From positions 62,001 to 126,000 of the forward strand of contig NZ_JAGGPT010000013.1 of the NCBI RefSeq assembly GCF_018613715.1: a DNA stretch of 64,000 nt. The letters run 5' to 3'. Of this stretch, positions 42,740 to 52,304 are shown in pieces. A program made the position numbers and the translations under genes. Position 1 is the first letter of the stretch. Each line of letters opens with the position of its first letter. The notes under the pieces are model-generated. The model was not told the DNA's origin. It searched no databases and saw nothing but the letters and a program-made list of their open reading frames with translations. This DNA comes from Chryseobacterium sp. ISL-6. GTDB lineage: Bacteria; Bacteroidota; Bacteroidia; Flavobacteriales; Weeksellaceae.

Positions 42740-43648
42740 TTAAGTCGTAATGGTGGTTTGTGATACAGGGGTTTCATTCCTTTGTTCCGGCAACTCTTTT
42801 CTTCTTCGCCAGAAATAATAGGCAACGATGACCGTTGCAATAGGTACCGCTATACCAAATTCATCCATATAATAATTCGTATGCCCTTTATCTACTGTAA
42901 GTGGTGTAAATATTGACTGTATAAAGAGATTATGACTGGCATGAAGGATCGCTGCAGTCCAGAGGCTTCCGGACTTTAACCGGAACCATGTAAAGATGAA
43001 ACAACAGGCAAAGATCATTACTGTAAAACTGGTAAGGGCCAACCATTTAGGACCACCTGTATTGTAGTTTGAAAAAAGAAGAAGTGGATAATGGTAAAGA
43101 GACCATACCACTCCCATCCACAATGAGGTACCGGTATATGAATTGATCTTAGCCAATTGTGGTGTCAGAAAACCACGCCATCCAATTTCCTCACCTAAAG
43201 CAGAACCTACAGAGCGAACCATCCCAAAGCTGCTCATCAGTAAAACATAAAGGACAATGACCATCCCATCCGGTAGGTCCCATCCCATTCCTTTACCTAT
43301 TTCTGCTACAAATTCATGATTATAAAAACCACCGGCTCCACTGATCCAGATAACCAGGTAAGGAACAAGAGCATATAAAAGGGGAATACAATAAGCTAAG
43401 AGCTGATATTTCGTAAGTCCCCACTTCCAACCCAATGAGGAAATAGGAATTCCTCTTAAACGACAGGTAAGCAATGCTGCTATAGCAGGACACCACATAA
43501 CTATTGTAGCATAAGATACGGCTCCACCGCCGAGTTTTCCGGTACGGATGCACATATAATAAACAGGCAGACAAAAAAGTAAAGTTAAGCCCAGATAAAG
43601 AGCAACATTCTTTCTGGTCTCGGGTTTAGAGATTGAAGTACTTTCCAT
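42740..43648 (-). CDS. CPBP family intramembrane metalloprotease
   Basis: A 302-residue protein with about eight membrane helices. Motif 1 is GEEIGWRGFL (EExxxR, about 150-159), and the downstream HASHN (about 243-247) gives metal-ligand His and Asn, as in CPBP (CAAX/ABI) proteases. It lies divergent to an XRE regulator; such pairs suggest control of the protease by the regulator. Substrate unknown. Confidence 0.88.
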   Translation of the reverse strand: MESTSISKPETRKNVALYLGLTLLFCLPVYYMCIRTGKLGGGAVSYATIVMWCPAIAALLTCRLRGIPISSLGWKWGLTKYQLLAYCIPLLYALVPYLVIWISGAGGFYNHEFVAEIGKGMGWDLPDGMVIVLYVLLMSSFGMVRSVGSALGEEIGWRGFLTPQLAKINSYTGTSLWMGVVWSLYHYPLLLFSNYNTGGPKWLALTSFTVMIFACCFIFTWFRLKSGSLWTAAILHASHNLFIQSIFTPLTVDKGHTNYYMDEFGIAVPIATVIVAYYFWRRRKELPEQRNETPVSQTTITT

Positions 43649-43721
43649 AAAAATATTGATTGGTGTAGATTCATAAAAAAATGATAATTAAATAATTAAT
43701 AAAAGTTTGATATGAATCATT

Positions 43722-43748
43722 TGAATAAAATTACATTTATTTTATTCA
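43722..43748. repeat. Inverted repeat between CPBP and XRE genes
   Basis: A perfect 10-bp inverted repeat TGAATAAAAT (43722-43731) and ATTTTATTCA (43739-43748), spacer 7. It lies in the shared upstream region of the divergent CPBP and XRE genes and could be an operator. Confidence 0.5.
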
Positions 43749-43870
43749 TGTGAATCAATTTTTATATTTATATTTTTCCCGTGCTGCTGATTCTGTTTTT
43801 ACTATTGAAAAAAATGTAAATTAGCCCTCGAAAATCAACTAAAAAATACCTCAGTAGAATAACCAGCGCT

Positions 43871-44437
43871 ATGTCTAAATTAAAGGCCCTTAGAGAAAAT
43901 AAAAATCTGACACAGGAAGAGTTATCAGAAAAATCAAGAATTTCTGTACGTACTATTCAGCGAATAGAGTCCGGAACCGAACCAAAAGGACACACACTAA
44001 GAGCACTGGCAAAAGCATTAGAGATACGGGAAGATTTATTACAGGATACAGAGGTCATCATTGAAAAAGATGATGTAAATACAGAATTAAAAGAAGAACA
44101 ACCTGACATCAATTATTCCCTGATAAAAATAATCAACCTTTCATCACTTCTGTTTATTGTAGTACCACCAATTAATGTATTGGTTCCACTGATACTCATG
44201 TTCACCATGAAGCAAAGAAACAGTATCGCCAAACAAATCATTTCTGTTCAGATTCTATGGACCGTATTCGCTCCGATTGTATTTATGTTGGGAATCTTTT
44301 TAAAATTGGGGAGACAGTTTACATTGATCATTATGATCGCAATAGTTCTTTCCAATGTATTTATTATTCTTAGAAATGCTGCAGAAATTGACAGATATAA
44401 AAAACTTTACTATAAACTGAAATTCAATATGATATAA
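43871..44437 (+). CDS. XRE-type HTH regulator with membrane domain
   Basis: A 188-residue protein. The N-terminal HTH (about 5-60) reads LRENKNLTQEELSEKSRISV, then RTIQRIESGTEPKGHTLRAL. The C-terminal half (about 82-170) has three hydrophobic segments (LFIVVPPINVLVPLILMF, and others), resembling a DUF4870-like membrane part. A membrane-bound HTH regulator could sense envelope state. It is divergent to the CPBP protease and precedes a serine hydrolase. Confidence 0.85.
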   Translation: MSKLKALRENKNLTQEELSEKSRISVRTIQRIESGTEPKGHTLRALAKALEIREDLLQDTEVIIEKDDVNTELKEEQPDINYSLIKIINLSSLLFIVVPPINVLVPLILMFTMKQRNSIAKQIISVQILWTVFAPIVFMLGIFLKLGRQFTLIIMIAIVLSNVFIILRNAAEIDRYKKLYYKLKFNMI

Positions 44438-44450
44438 TTCCTGTCAGGAC

Positions 44451-44470
44451 TTTGTCGGGTTTTTGTCGGG
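44451..44470 (+). promoter_or_regulatory. Direct repeat upstream of serine hydrolase gene
   Basis: TTTGTCGGG at 44451-44459 and again at 44462-44470, 11 bases apart (one helical turn), a typical arrangement for a protein-binding site. It lies 55 bases upstream of the serine hydrolase ATG and just after the XRE gene. Confidence 0.4.
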
Positions 44471-44524
44471 CTCATTTTTAAAGCGAAAATATATAAAAAT
44501 ATAATCTTTGTCAAAAATTTAGCA

Positions 44525-45595
44525 ATGACAAAGTATATCCAATACATCTTTTTATTATTAGTTGTTTCCATCAATAATATCTATGCACAATCAGAGAAAA
44601 AAACTACAAATAATGATGAAATGATCTTTAGTAATGACCCGTCCATCGAAAATTGGCTAAAAGAAAATAAAATTCCAACTCTGGGATTAGGTATTATTGA
44701 GGACGGCAAACTAAAAGAGGTAAAGGTCTTTGGTGAGATAAAAAAAGGTATTTCAGCACCCAATAACACCTATTTTAATGTAGCTTCACTCACCAAACCA
44801 GTAACAGCAATGGTTGCATTACGTCTGATAAGCCTGGGAAAATGGAAACTGGACGAACCCCTTGATCAGTACTGGGTAGATCCAGATCTTGCAAATGATC
44901 CAAGACATAAAAAACTGACCACCCGAATAATTCTGAGCCACCAGACAGGTTTCCCAAACTGGAGATGGATGAACACTGATAAAAAACTGAATTTTCAGTT
45001 TGATCCCGGTACAAAATGTCAATATTCGGGAGAAGGCTTTGAATACCTAAGAAAAGCACTTGAAAAAAAATTTCAAAAATCTTTGGATCAACTCGCTCAG
45101 GAATTGATTTTCCAACCTCTCAAAATGAATGACACCAATTACATTTGGGATCAAAATATCAATGAGTCAAGATTCGCCATTGGCTATAATAAAGAAGGAC
45201 AGCCTTATCCAACAGAAAAAAGGGAAACAGCTAATGCTGCAGATGACCTTCATACTACTGTAGAAGACTATGGAAATTTCCTGATTAGTGTGATGAAAGG
45301 TAAAAGCCTGAAACCTGAAATTTTTCAGGAAATGGTCAAAAAACAGGTAAAAGTAAAGGGCGATCTTTATTTCGGATTAGGCTTTGCAATGTATGATTTA
45401 GGAAATGGTAACTATGCCTTATCGCACAGCGGATCTGATCCCGGTACACGATGCATTGCTTTTTTACTGCCCAATTCCGGAAAGGGAATTCTCATATTTA
45501 CTAATGTAGATGAAGGACAAAAAATATATGAGAAACTAATTATTCATTACTTGGGAGAAGACGGAAAAAAGATTCTTGAAATAGAAAACAGGTAA
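44525..45595 (+). CDS. Serine hydrolase, beta-lactamase family, exported
   Basis: A 356-residue protein with signal peptide (to IYAQ, about 22). SxxK is ASLTKP (about 88-93), the second motif YSG occurs in CQYSGEGFEY, and HSGSDPG near the C-terminus supplies the third. It follows the XRE regulator gene by 87 bases with a direct-repeat site between them. The true substrate is unknown. No classical lactamase activity is implied. Confidence 0.87.
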   Translation: MTKYIQYIFLLLVVSINNIYAQSEKKTTNNDEMIFSNDPSIENWLKENKIPTLGLGIIEDGKLKEVKVFGEIKKGISAPNNTYFNVASLTKPVTAMVALRLISLGKWKLDEPLDQYWVDPDLANDPRHKKLTTRIILSHQTGFPNWRWMNTDKKLNFQFDPGTKCQYSGEGFEYLRKALEKKFQKSLDQLAQELIFQPLKMNDTNYIWDQNINESRFAIGYNKEGQPYPTEKRETANAADDLHTTVEDYGNFLISVMKGKSLKPEIFQEMVKKQVKVKGDLYFGLGFAMYDLGNGNYALSHSGSDPGTRCIAFLLPNSGKGILIFTNVDEGQKIYEKLIIHYLGEDGKKILEIENR

Positions 45596-45909
45596 ATTGG
45601 ATTTACATCAAAATCCCGGGCTAATGAAAAACAATATTTTAAAAGAAAGGACTTTTTTAAACACAAAGTTTTTGTGATTCTACTGTTTTATTTAAGCTAG
45701 CAAAGATGGCTTCGCTTATTAAGCTTGTAGATATAAAAATTCAAAGATTTTTGATAAACTGATGTGATCTTTTATGCGGCATTCTGGTGCTTAAAATAGC
45801 TTAGTGTTTAAAATCTTTGCGATCTTAAATAAGCGTTACCAAACTTCTTCTTTGCATTAAAAATAAAATCGGTACAACCCATAACTAGCACCTATTGGCT
45901 AAAATATTT
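45596..45909. repeat. Intergenic region with degenerate dispersed-repeat sequence
   Basis: About 314 bases without a gene. It contains CACAAAGTTTTTTGTG-like hairpin (45662-45677), GCAAAGAT (45700-45707) and its inverse ATCTTTGC (45813-45820), and text like AGTGTTTAAAATCTTTGCG, which resembles repeats I recall between genes in flavobacteria. I cannot show copies elsewhere in this window. Confidence 0.35.
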
Positions 45910-46920
45910 TTAAAATATACTTAAATCATATGCTTTCACAAAGTCTAGGATCATGTGATAGCCCGCTAATGAATTTCCGTGTTGATCTAAAGCCGGACTA
46001 AAAACACCAATCCCCATTTTACCGGGAACACTTACTGTAATGCCACCTCCAACACCAGACTTACTCGGGAGACCCACAGTTCGGGAATATTCACCGCTGA
46101 ATTCATACATTCCGGCAGTAAGCATTTGTGATTCTATCAATCTTGCGGTTTCTTTATTTTTATATTTAGAATCTCCATCAAACCTGGTACATTCATTAGC
46201 AAAGAAGTAGCCTATTTTAGCAAGATCTTCAGCTGTCAGTTCAATGGAACACTGCTTGAAGTAATTATCCAGCTGATCTTCATTTCCAGAAATCAATCCG
46301 TTATTTTTCATCAGATAAAACATACCTCGGTTACGATTTCCAGTAGACTTTTCGGATTCAAAAACAGATCTGCTGTAATCAATTGCCTGATTTTTGGTTA
46401 TATATCTTACCAAATCCAACACTTTAAGAAATGGCTTTTCGCCTTCTCCTGAAATTAAAGAAGTCGTCCGAATGGCTCCCGCATTCATCATTGGATTAAG
46501 TGGTTTACCTGTTGTTTCAAGGTTTGAAAAATGATTAAAAGGCTGTTCAGATCCGAAGTATCCTATTTTATCAAAAACATTCGCTTCTCCTCTTTCATTC
46601 ACAGCAATCATTAAGGCAATGATCTTTGAAATACTCTGCATGGTAAATTTCTTGCTTACATCACCACTATTAAGTACTTTACCATTTTTATCAACCACTG
46701 AGAACGCAATTGCTTTGGCATCCATTTTTCCCAATTCAGGAATATAATCAGCTACTTTACCCTGAGAATAGTACGCCCTGTTTTTATCAAGAATACTGGT
46801 TAATGTTTTTTCGGAAATCGTTGAAATATCTTCTGTTTTCTGAGCGTAAAATACTGTATTTAAAGAAAGAAAAGCTGCAATAAAAATTCCTTTTGCAGAT
46901 AACAAACCACTATTTTTCAT
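45910..46920 (-). CDS. glsA: Exported glutaminase
   Basis: A 336-residue glutaminase of the serine-dependent beta-lactamase-like family. The signal peptide ends VFYAQ (about 27), so it would be periplasmic or secreted, unlike cytoplasmic GlsA. Catalytic SxxK is in MQSISKII (Ser96-Lys99). Other hallmarks: NPMMNAGAI, TGNRNRGMFYLMKN and SGEYSRTVGLPSKSGVGGG in parts. It hydrolyses glutamine to glutamate and ammonia. A secreted protein-glutaminase is in the same window, so both free and protein-bound glutamine may be deamidated outside the cytoplasm. Confidence 0.93.
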   Translation of the reverse strand: MKNSGLLSAKGIFIAAFLSLNTVFYAQKTEDISTISEKTLTSILDKNRAYYSQGKVADYIPELGKMDAKAIAFSVVDKNGKVLNSGDVSKKFTMQSISKIIALMIAVNERGEANVFDKIGYFGSEQPFNHFSNLETTGKPLNPMMNAGAIRTTSLISGEGEKPFLKVLDLVRYITKNQAIDYSRSVFESEKSTGNRNRGMFYLMKNNGLISGNEDQLDNYFKQCSIELTAEDLAKIGYFFANECTRFDGDSKYKNKETARLIESQMLTAGMYEFSGEYSRTVGLPSKSGVGGGITVSVPGKMGIGVFSPALDQHGNSLAGYHMILDFVKAYDLSIF

Positions 46921-46933
46921 ATCAGACAGAGCT

Positions 46934-47485
46934 CTATTTTACTTTTTCTAAAAGATATAATTTAGCCCCTGAAAATGCCAGTTTAGGCATCAGATTTCCC
47001 TCCAGAACCATTGTTTTATTATTAACATCAATAACCGAAAGATAATTATTGGAATTATATTCTATATAGTTTTCCTTTTCTTTTGTTATAGGGTTTTTTC
47101 CAAACTCCATTGAATATTTTACCCAATCCTCATCCTTATCAGAACTGCAATGTACCGGTTTAAATTTTGATCTTTTAGCTTTAAAAATAATCTGATCGAA
47201 ACTGTCGACACAGTCTGAAGTAAATGAACTTTCAGGATTCTGATCTTTTGTAAAATCTTCAAAAGAACCACGGTAAGCTCCTACCACCTTCCAGGTACCA
47301 TCTATACGGTCTTCATCAATTTTCCCTTTTGCTTTGCTTACTGCCCAGCTAATTCCATTTACAGTTCCCTTTACTGCTTTATAGCTTACATTTACAGCTC
47401 CTTTTACTACTTTGGCCGCAGTAGATACCACGCAAGAGTTTAATATAAGAACCGCAGAAACCAGAAATATTATTTTTTTCATCAT
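46934..47485 (-). CDS. Lipoprotein, lipocalin-like, unknown
   Basis: A 183-residue lipoprotein (lipobox LNSC, Cys18). After a Val/Lys-rich linker (AAKVVKGAVNVSYKAVKGTV) comes a beta-rich domain (about 60-183, GTWKVVGAYRGS, then FDQIIFKAKRSKF and MVLEGNLMPKL) like lipocalin-type domains. It ends 13 bases before the glsA ATG, so they probably form an operon. Starts at the first or second Met. Confidence 0.7.
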   Translation of the reverse strand: MMKKIIFLVSAVLILNSCVVSTAAKVVKGAVNVSYKAVKGTVNGISWAVSKAKGKIDEDRIDGTWKVVGAYRGSFEDFTKDQNPESSFTSDCVDSFDQIIFKAKRSKFKPVHCSSDKDEDWVKYSMEFGKNPITKEKENYIEYNSNNYLSVIDVNNKTMVLEGNLMPKLAFSGAKLYLLEKVK

Positions 47486-47580
47486 TTTAACTGTTTACTA
47501 TGGACAAAGATAATATTTTGTAAAAGATTATTTTAAAATTTCTGCTGATATTGTAGCTCAATTACTTTCTCGAGCAATAA

Positions 47581-50394
47581 TCACTTTTCTGACAGACATT
47601 TAGTTACCAACTTCTTAACGCGAATGTTTTTCTCTTTTACTTTAATAATAAACGGTTCAAGATTGATTATTTTTCCTACTTCCACTTTAAAATCCGAGCT
47701 TATACGCTCACAGTAAGTATTCACAGGTAATGAATTCACATTAAGCTCCATTTTGTAATTACCCGATTCTAAAAAGGATACAAATTCCCCATTGTCATCG
47801 GTAATAACACGCTGTAAGAACTGATCATTACGGTAAATATTAAAAATGATCCCTCCAATTTTAGGATTGAATTCCATTGCTGTTTTTGTGTCAAACTCGT
47901 AGATTACTTTTCCTCTGGAAGTTCCGTTTTGATGAAGCGGAATTTCTAAAAAGTGATGGTGTTTACTGACTTCAAATTCTGCTTCATCATAATACCAGCC
48001 TTGTTGGATAATCTGTTTTAAGGTATATTTTCCAAATGGAATCGATTTGTAAACAATATTTCCTTCCTTATTCGTCCTGAAGGAAGTATTATTAAGCATA
48101 ATCAAATAATCTTTTGCCTCTTTATCTCCTTCATCATAGAGGTTGTTATTGTTATGATCATAATATACAAAAGCTTTTATCTCCCCTTTTTTACCTGGAT
48201 CAAGCGCAGTAGTCTGAAAATTTAAACTAACACCAACTTCAACTGTCAGAAGATTATTATTGAAACTGTTTGAAGAATAATTAAACCATGAAGAATTAAG
48301 ATAGATGCCGTAACGTTCTTTCGAATATTTAAGGTTTATAAAACCGGAAGGTGATTTTCCGTATAAGACATCGTTGGTATACGAGATTCCTGAAGTTAAA
48401 TTTACTTTTTCACTAAAAAAACTCTTATTGACGAAAGCAGAAAGGGAAAGTTTTTCATAAGAATTATTTGTATTTACCATTTTTGAAAAAGCATATTCAG
48501 AAAGAAAATAACTTCCATACTGATAAATGCAACTTAAATTCAGCCATTTATAATTATAATTCCCACTGATTTTCATCTGATATTCAGGATGAATAATATT
48601 AGGGTAATTAACAAGCCCTGTTTCTATTCCTATGACAGAAGAATGCTTTTTATTGGGGCTAGACCATGTGATATACTCTGTAAGCCTTTGTGCTTTCAGC
48701 TGTTTTGACTCTTGGTTTCCGGGTACATTAAAAAAATTGTTATAGGTATTGGAACTTTCTTCCTGATATTGATATCCGATACCTAACCCAAAATCACCTT
48801 TTTTAGGAAAGTTGATCCCGGTATCCAATCTTATGTTATCAGACTTCAAAGTATTATTGTAAAAATAGAATTTAGGGGAAAAGTTGGCTATGGTTATATT
48901 AGCATAAACATAGTGATCTTTAAAAATATTCGTGGAAAAGTTTTGTTGAATCTGGAGCATACCCCTCCGGTTTCCAGGATAATAATCTGTACTGTAAAAA
49001 TAATTCCCATTCAGATTTACTTTTTTTATCATTCCTGAATATTGAGATTCCAAAGCTAATGAAGGTTTTGTCACATTGATCCCTTCGTAAACGCTGAGCC
49101 CACTGTATATTTTGGAATTCATTTTCCAGTCCTTACCAAAGGCATACTGTATATCGGTTCCCAACAAATTATGCTTCGCTTTATCATAAGGATCATTCCT
49201 AAAAATATAGGTTCCCGAAATACTATGGGATGCGTTCTGTGCACCAAGGATTCCTTTAGCATAAAAGCCATAACCATTTTTTAAAAATGAATTTCTTTCT
49301 ATCAGGCTAAAACTTTGGTCAATAAAACCAACTTCAATTTTCTTGTTTTTATCTGAGGACGTAAAAGCATATTCTGCTCCCCTTCCAAATAGGGAAAGTT
49401 CCAGTAATTTACTTATATTTCCCAAGGTAAATTCATTATTTTCCTGGTGATAAGAAATGTAGGTATTATTGATAATAGGATCACTTTGGTTATTCATCGT
49501 GTAGATATTCCCTCTGATAAAAATGTATCCTGATGGAAGGTTAAATCCCCCTGATCCCATTAACTGGTACATATCAAGATTTTCACCGACATGTCTGTAA
49601 CTTGCGGTGATGCTGTTCGTAGTGAAATTTGAAAACATATCAGATTGTATATTCTGGTAACGCTGGGTCGAAGATATATTCTGAACTGAAACCGATGCAT
49701 TTCCGAATATTTCTTTATCCGGTTCCCTGAAGCCTGCAATATTAACTGTAAACTGGGAACTCCGCATCAATATTTTAGAAGGCAAAAAGCGAAATACAAA
49801 CACAGAGTCTTTTTGAACCCCTATATTTCCCGTTTTTTCTATGAAAACACTTCCCTGAGAAATTTCCGGAATTTTAAAAACGACACTAACATTCTGTTTT
49901 TTATTCCCCAGATTGGAAACTCTCGCTCTTACTTCAATAGAATCGTTAGTGTTGTTCATGTAAACCACAGGAACTTCTGCGGATATCCGCATCGCATTGT
50001 TTTCAGCGATCGTATAAGCTATCTGTTTTTGTACAACGATCGTATTTTGTGAGTCCGTAAGCTTAAAAATAATTTGAGATTCTCCAGCACCGGCATTGTT
50101 ATTCACCAATATTTTTACAGGTAAAAACAGATTGTCACCGGAATTCATAGCCACTTCAATTTTGTTTCCTGAAATACTTCTGAAACCGGATGGTGTATTA
50201 ATTTCAATTTTTCCCTTAAAAGAATGGTTCCCTTCATTTTTCAAAACTAAAGTAAGATCTACAATATTTCCTTTATCTGCTCTGGATTCGTTGCGGATAT
50301 CCAAACTGATCCCTGCGCTGTTTTGCGCGGGGATAAAAACAAAAGCAGATATCAAAAAAATAAAAAGTACTTTTTTGAAGAGATCGTACAGCAT
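47581..50394 (-). CDS. Outer-membrane usher-like beta-barrel protein
   Basis: A 937-residue exported protein (signal peptide to FIPAQ, about 23). Layout: two Ig/NEW3-like domains (about 25-240, KNEGNHSFKGKIEI, SNLGNKKQNVSVVF), a long run of amphipathic aromatic-ended strands (about 250-740, TASYRHVGENLDMYQ, FGLGIGYQYQEES) predicted to form a beta-barrel, and C-terminal SdrB/CnaB-like domains (about 745-900, GEIKAFVYYDHNNNN). It follows a chaperone and subunit genes and has domains flanking a barrel as in FimD-type ushers. It would be the outer-membrane channel of the fibre system. Not a known FimD homologue by sequence as far as I can judge. Confidence 0.75.
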   Translation of the reverse strand: MLYDLFKKVLFIFLISAFVFIPAQNSAGISLDIRNESRADKGNIVDLTLVLKNEGNHSFKGKIEINTPSGFRSISGNKIEVAMNSGDNLFLPVKILVNNNAGAGESQIIFKLTDSQNTIVVQKQIAYTIAENNAMRISAEVPVVYMNNTNDSIEVRARVSNLGNKKQNVSVVFKIPEISQGSVFIEKTGNIGVQKDSVFVFRFLPSKILMRSSQFTVNIAGFREPDKEIFGNASVSVQNISSTQRYQNIQSDMFSNFTTNSITASYRHVGENLDMYQLMGSGGFNLPSGYIFIRGNIYTMNNQSDPIINNTYISYHQENNEFTLGNISKLLELSLFGRGAEYAFTSSDKNKKIEVGFIDQSFSLIERNSFLKNGYGFYAKGILGAQNASHSISGTYIFRNDPYDKAKHNLLGTDIQYAFGKDWKMNSKIYSGLSVYEGINVTKPSLALESQYSGMIKKVNLNGNYFYSTDYYPGNRRGMLQIQQNFSTNIFKDHYVYANITIANFSPKFYFYNNTLKSDNIRLDTGINFPKKGDFGLGIGYQYQEESSNTYNNFFNVPGNQESKQLKAQRLTEYITWSSPNKKHSSVIGIETGLVNYPNIIHPEYQMKISGNYNYKWLNLSCIYQYGSYFLSEYAFSKMVNTNNSYEKLSLSAFVNKSFFSEKVNLTSGISYTNDVLYGKSPSGFINLKYSKERYGIYLNSSWFNYSSNSFNNNLLTVEVGVSLNFQTTALDPGKKGEIKAFVYYDHNNNNLYDEGDKEAKDYLIMLNNTSFRTNKEGNIVYKSIPFGKYTLKQIIQQGWYYDEAEFEVSKHHHFLEIPLHQNGTSRGKVIYEFDTKTAMEFNPKIGGIIFNIYRNDQFLQRVITDDNGEFVSFLESGNYKMELNVNSLPVNTYCERISSDFKVEVGKIINLEPFIIKVKEKNIRVKKLVTKCLSEK

Positions 50395-50397
50395 AGG

Positions 50398-51426
50398 TTA
50401 TTGAGGAATTATCTCGTATTGAAGTGTAGTCGAATATTCTTCCGTTCTGGCATTAATAAACCTTTCATCACCCGCATTTGTGGAATATTTGATATCGTAA
50501 TAAACATTGGAGCCTTTAGTAGAGCTTCCGGTAGCAATAAGTTGTGGAGAAGCACTTAATAAAACAGGATACACATTTCCTTTATTATCTGATACCGGAG
50601 ACAAGGTCATTTTTACGGTTTCCAAAGGAATGCTATTTCCTTTTGGAGAATTAAACTGACCCTGAAGAGATTTTAGTTTAATCTGATAATTGGTATTACT
50701 GCTTACAATTAAGGCATTAGAATACGTAACACTAACCCCTTTTATATAGTCTTCTATACTTTTAAATTCCAGTGAACCATTGACTGCATTGGCGGAAAAC
50801 TTTAAAGAAAGTTCCGGAACTTCAGTGGGACTCCCGGAAAGGGTACCGATCTGAAACTGGAAATTATGATCCATTTTGCCAATGATATTGTTATACTGAT
50901 CGTATGCCGTAAATTGAACAGGTGCAATAAAAGTGATCCATGAAGGATAGTTACCTAAATAAGCTCCACCCATAACATTCAAGCTGTATTTTATCTGAAG
51001 GTTATAATAACCGTTAGGCTGGGCAGGCTGATTGTTTAATGAGGCATTCGACTGTGGAATCAAAAAGACTTCTTGCCCTTCCTGAAGAAATACATTAAGG
51101 GGCATTCCTATCTGAGGAATTGTAGGTACCGGATCAGGATAAGCTTGTCCCGAAGAGTTGACCGGCTGAAAAGAAATTTTGTTAGCGGGCATCATATACT
51201 TACCATCATTGGAAGTGATAGGCTGCTTCAACCTCATAGATAATCTCCAATGGGGAATATTGATTTTACCATTACCTGCCAGAGTAAAAGTATAAGCATC
51301 AGGATTGGTATTGCCACTGTAAGAATTGATCTGTAAATAACTATTGACCCAGGAACTGTACGTAACCTGCGAAAAACAATTCAGGGAAATCAATAATAAC
51401 AGATAATGGAATTTTTTATTATTCAT
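50398..51426 (-). CDS. Two-domain tip-like fibre subunit (putative adhesin)
   Basis: A 342-residue exported protein (signal to FSQ, about 20). The N-terminal domain (about 22-200) is beta-rich with no counterpart in the other subunits. The C-terminal domain (about 205-342) lines up with the main subunit: LEFKSIEDYIKGVSVTYS versus LDYVTKDDYVNGVSSVNA, then NYQIKLKS versus GFQVKVKS. Both end in closely similar strands (TTLQYEIIPQ versus TTELTYTIISQ). A receptor-like domain plus a fibre domain is the plan of tip adhesins. It overlaps the chaperone gene by eight bases. Confidence 0.75.
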   Translation of the reverse strand: MNNKKFHYLLLLISLNCFSQVTYSSWVNSYLQINSYSGNTNPDAYTFTLAGNGKINIPHWRLSMRLKQPITSNDGKYMMPANKISFQPVNSSGQAYPDPVPTIPQIGMPLNVFLQEGQEVFLIPQSNASLNNQPAQPNGYYNLQIKYSLNVMGGAYLGNYPSWITFIAPVQFTAYDQYNNIIGKMDHNFQFQIGTLSGSPTEVPELSLKFSANAVNGSLEFKSIEDYIKGVSVTYSNALIVSSNTNYQIKLKSLQGQFNSPKGNSIPLETVKMTLSPVSDNKGNVYPVLLSASPQLIATGSSTKGSNVYYDIKYSTNAGDERFINARTEEYSTTLQYEIIPQ

Positions 51427-52222
51427 AGGTGAAGCTTAATTCTCCTAATTCAAGATTGTTAGTATCTCCATAATCTATCATTACAGAAGCAGTATACTTC
51501 CCTTTTTCAAGTGCTGACGGAAGTTGAATAGTCATTTCTCTTTTATTTCCGGGCATTGTGTAAAAGACAATCGGATCAACAGAGATTTTTTTTCCGTTTT
51601 GTACATTGACAAGATCTGTATATACCTTTCCATCTACCCAAATATCTCCCTGATTTTCAAAAAACAGACCGAGTATATTTTTAGATTTTTCATACACCAG
51701 ATTCTGAATTTCAATTTTCTTACTTTTTGCTAAAGGTAATTTGTGAAAAAGCTTGATTCCTGAGCGTATACTCACTTTTATATTAGCTCCTTTATTGTCT
51801 ACATCATCCACGGGATTCATTTGACTTACAAACAAAACAGATGAATGAGCAGATAACTTGTCCACCAGGGTAGTTGGAGCCGTAAGGGTAACATCAATAT
51901 CTTTTTTCTCTCCGGGAGCCAGTGTAAAGTAAGTATCTTCTTTTTTTACAGATGCCCAGCCGGCACAGGATATTGGACGTGTGTTTGCCCCGTACATCAT
52001 ATTTTCCCCTTTATCATCGTACTCCCAATCACCTAAACTTATAGCAAGATCCAGAGCATTTTTTGCACTTACATTGGTAACCGTTATTTTTTGAGTATTA
52101 CTATTGCCTAAATCTGATTCAAAATACAGCCTGGGTGGAGAAACAGAAATTCCTGTCTGTGCATATCCTTGGGAAAGTAAACAACAGGTTAGGGATAAAG
52201 AGAGAAAAAACAGTTTTTTCAT
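51419..52222 (-). CDS. PapD-like periplasmic chaperone
   Basis: The start is at 52222 (MKKLFFLSLS), giving 267 residues with a signal peptide (to GYAQ, about 22). Two Ig-like domains: ISVSPPRLYFESD with ITVTNVSAKN at the start, and ANIKVSIRSGIKLFHKLP (about 147-162), which matches the G1-strand region (R-x-I-K-L-F-Y/H-R-P) of PapD-type chaperones. Such chaperones hold pilus subunits by donating a strand. It lies between the subunit gene and the tip/usher genes, in the operon. Confidence 0.85.
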   Translation of the reverse strand: MKKLFFLSLSLTCCLLSQGYAQTGISVSPPRLYFESDLGNSNTQKITVTNVSAKNALDLAISLGDWEYDDKGENMMYGANTRPISCAGWASVKKEDTYFTLAPGEKKDIDVTLTAPTTLVDKLSAHSSVLFVSQMNPVDDVDNKGANIKVSIRSGIKLFHKLPLAKSKKIEIQNLVYEKSKNILGLFFENQGDIWVDGKVYTDLVNVQNGKKISVDPIVFYTMPGNKREMTIQLPSALEKGKYTASVMIDYGDTNNLELGELSFTYE

Positions 52223-52304
52223 TACAAATACTTCATATGACAGAAAAAGATAAAGTGCAACAAAAGCCTGTAACACCTTATCTTTTTAACAGTATTTTAA
52301 TATT

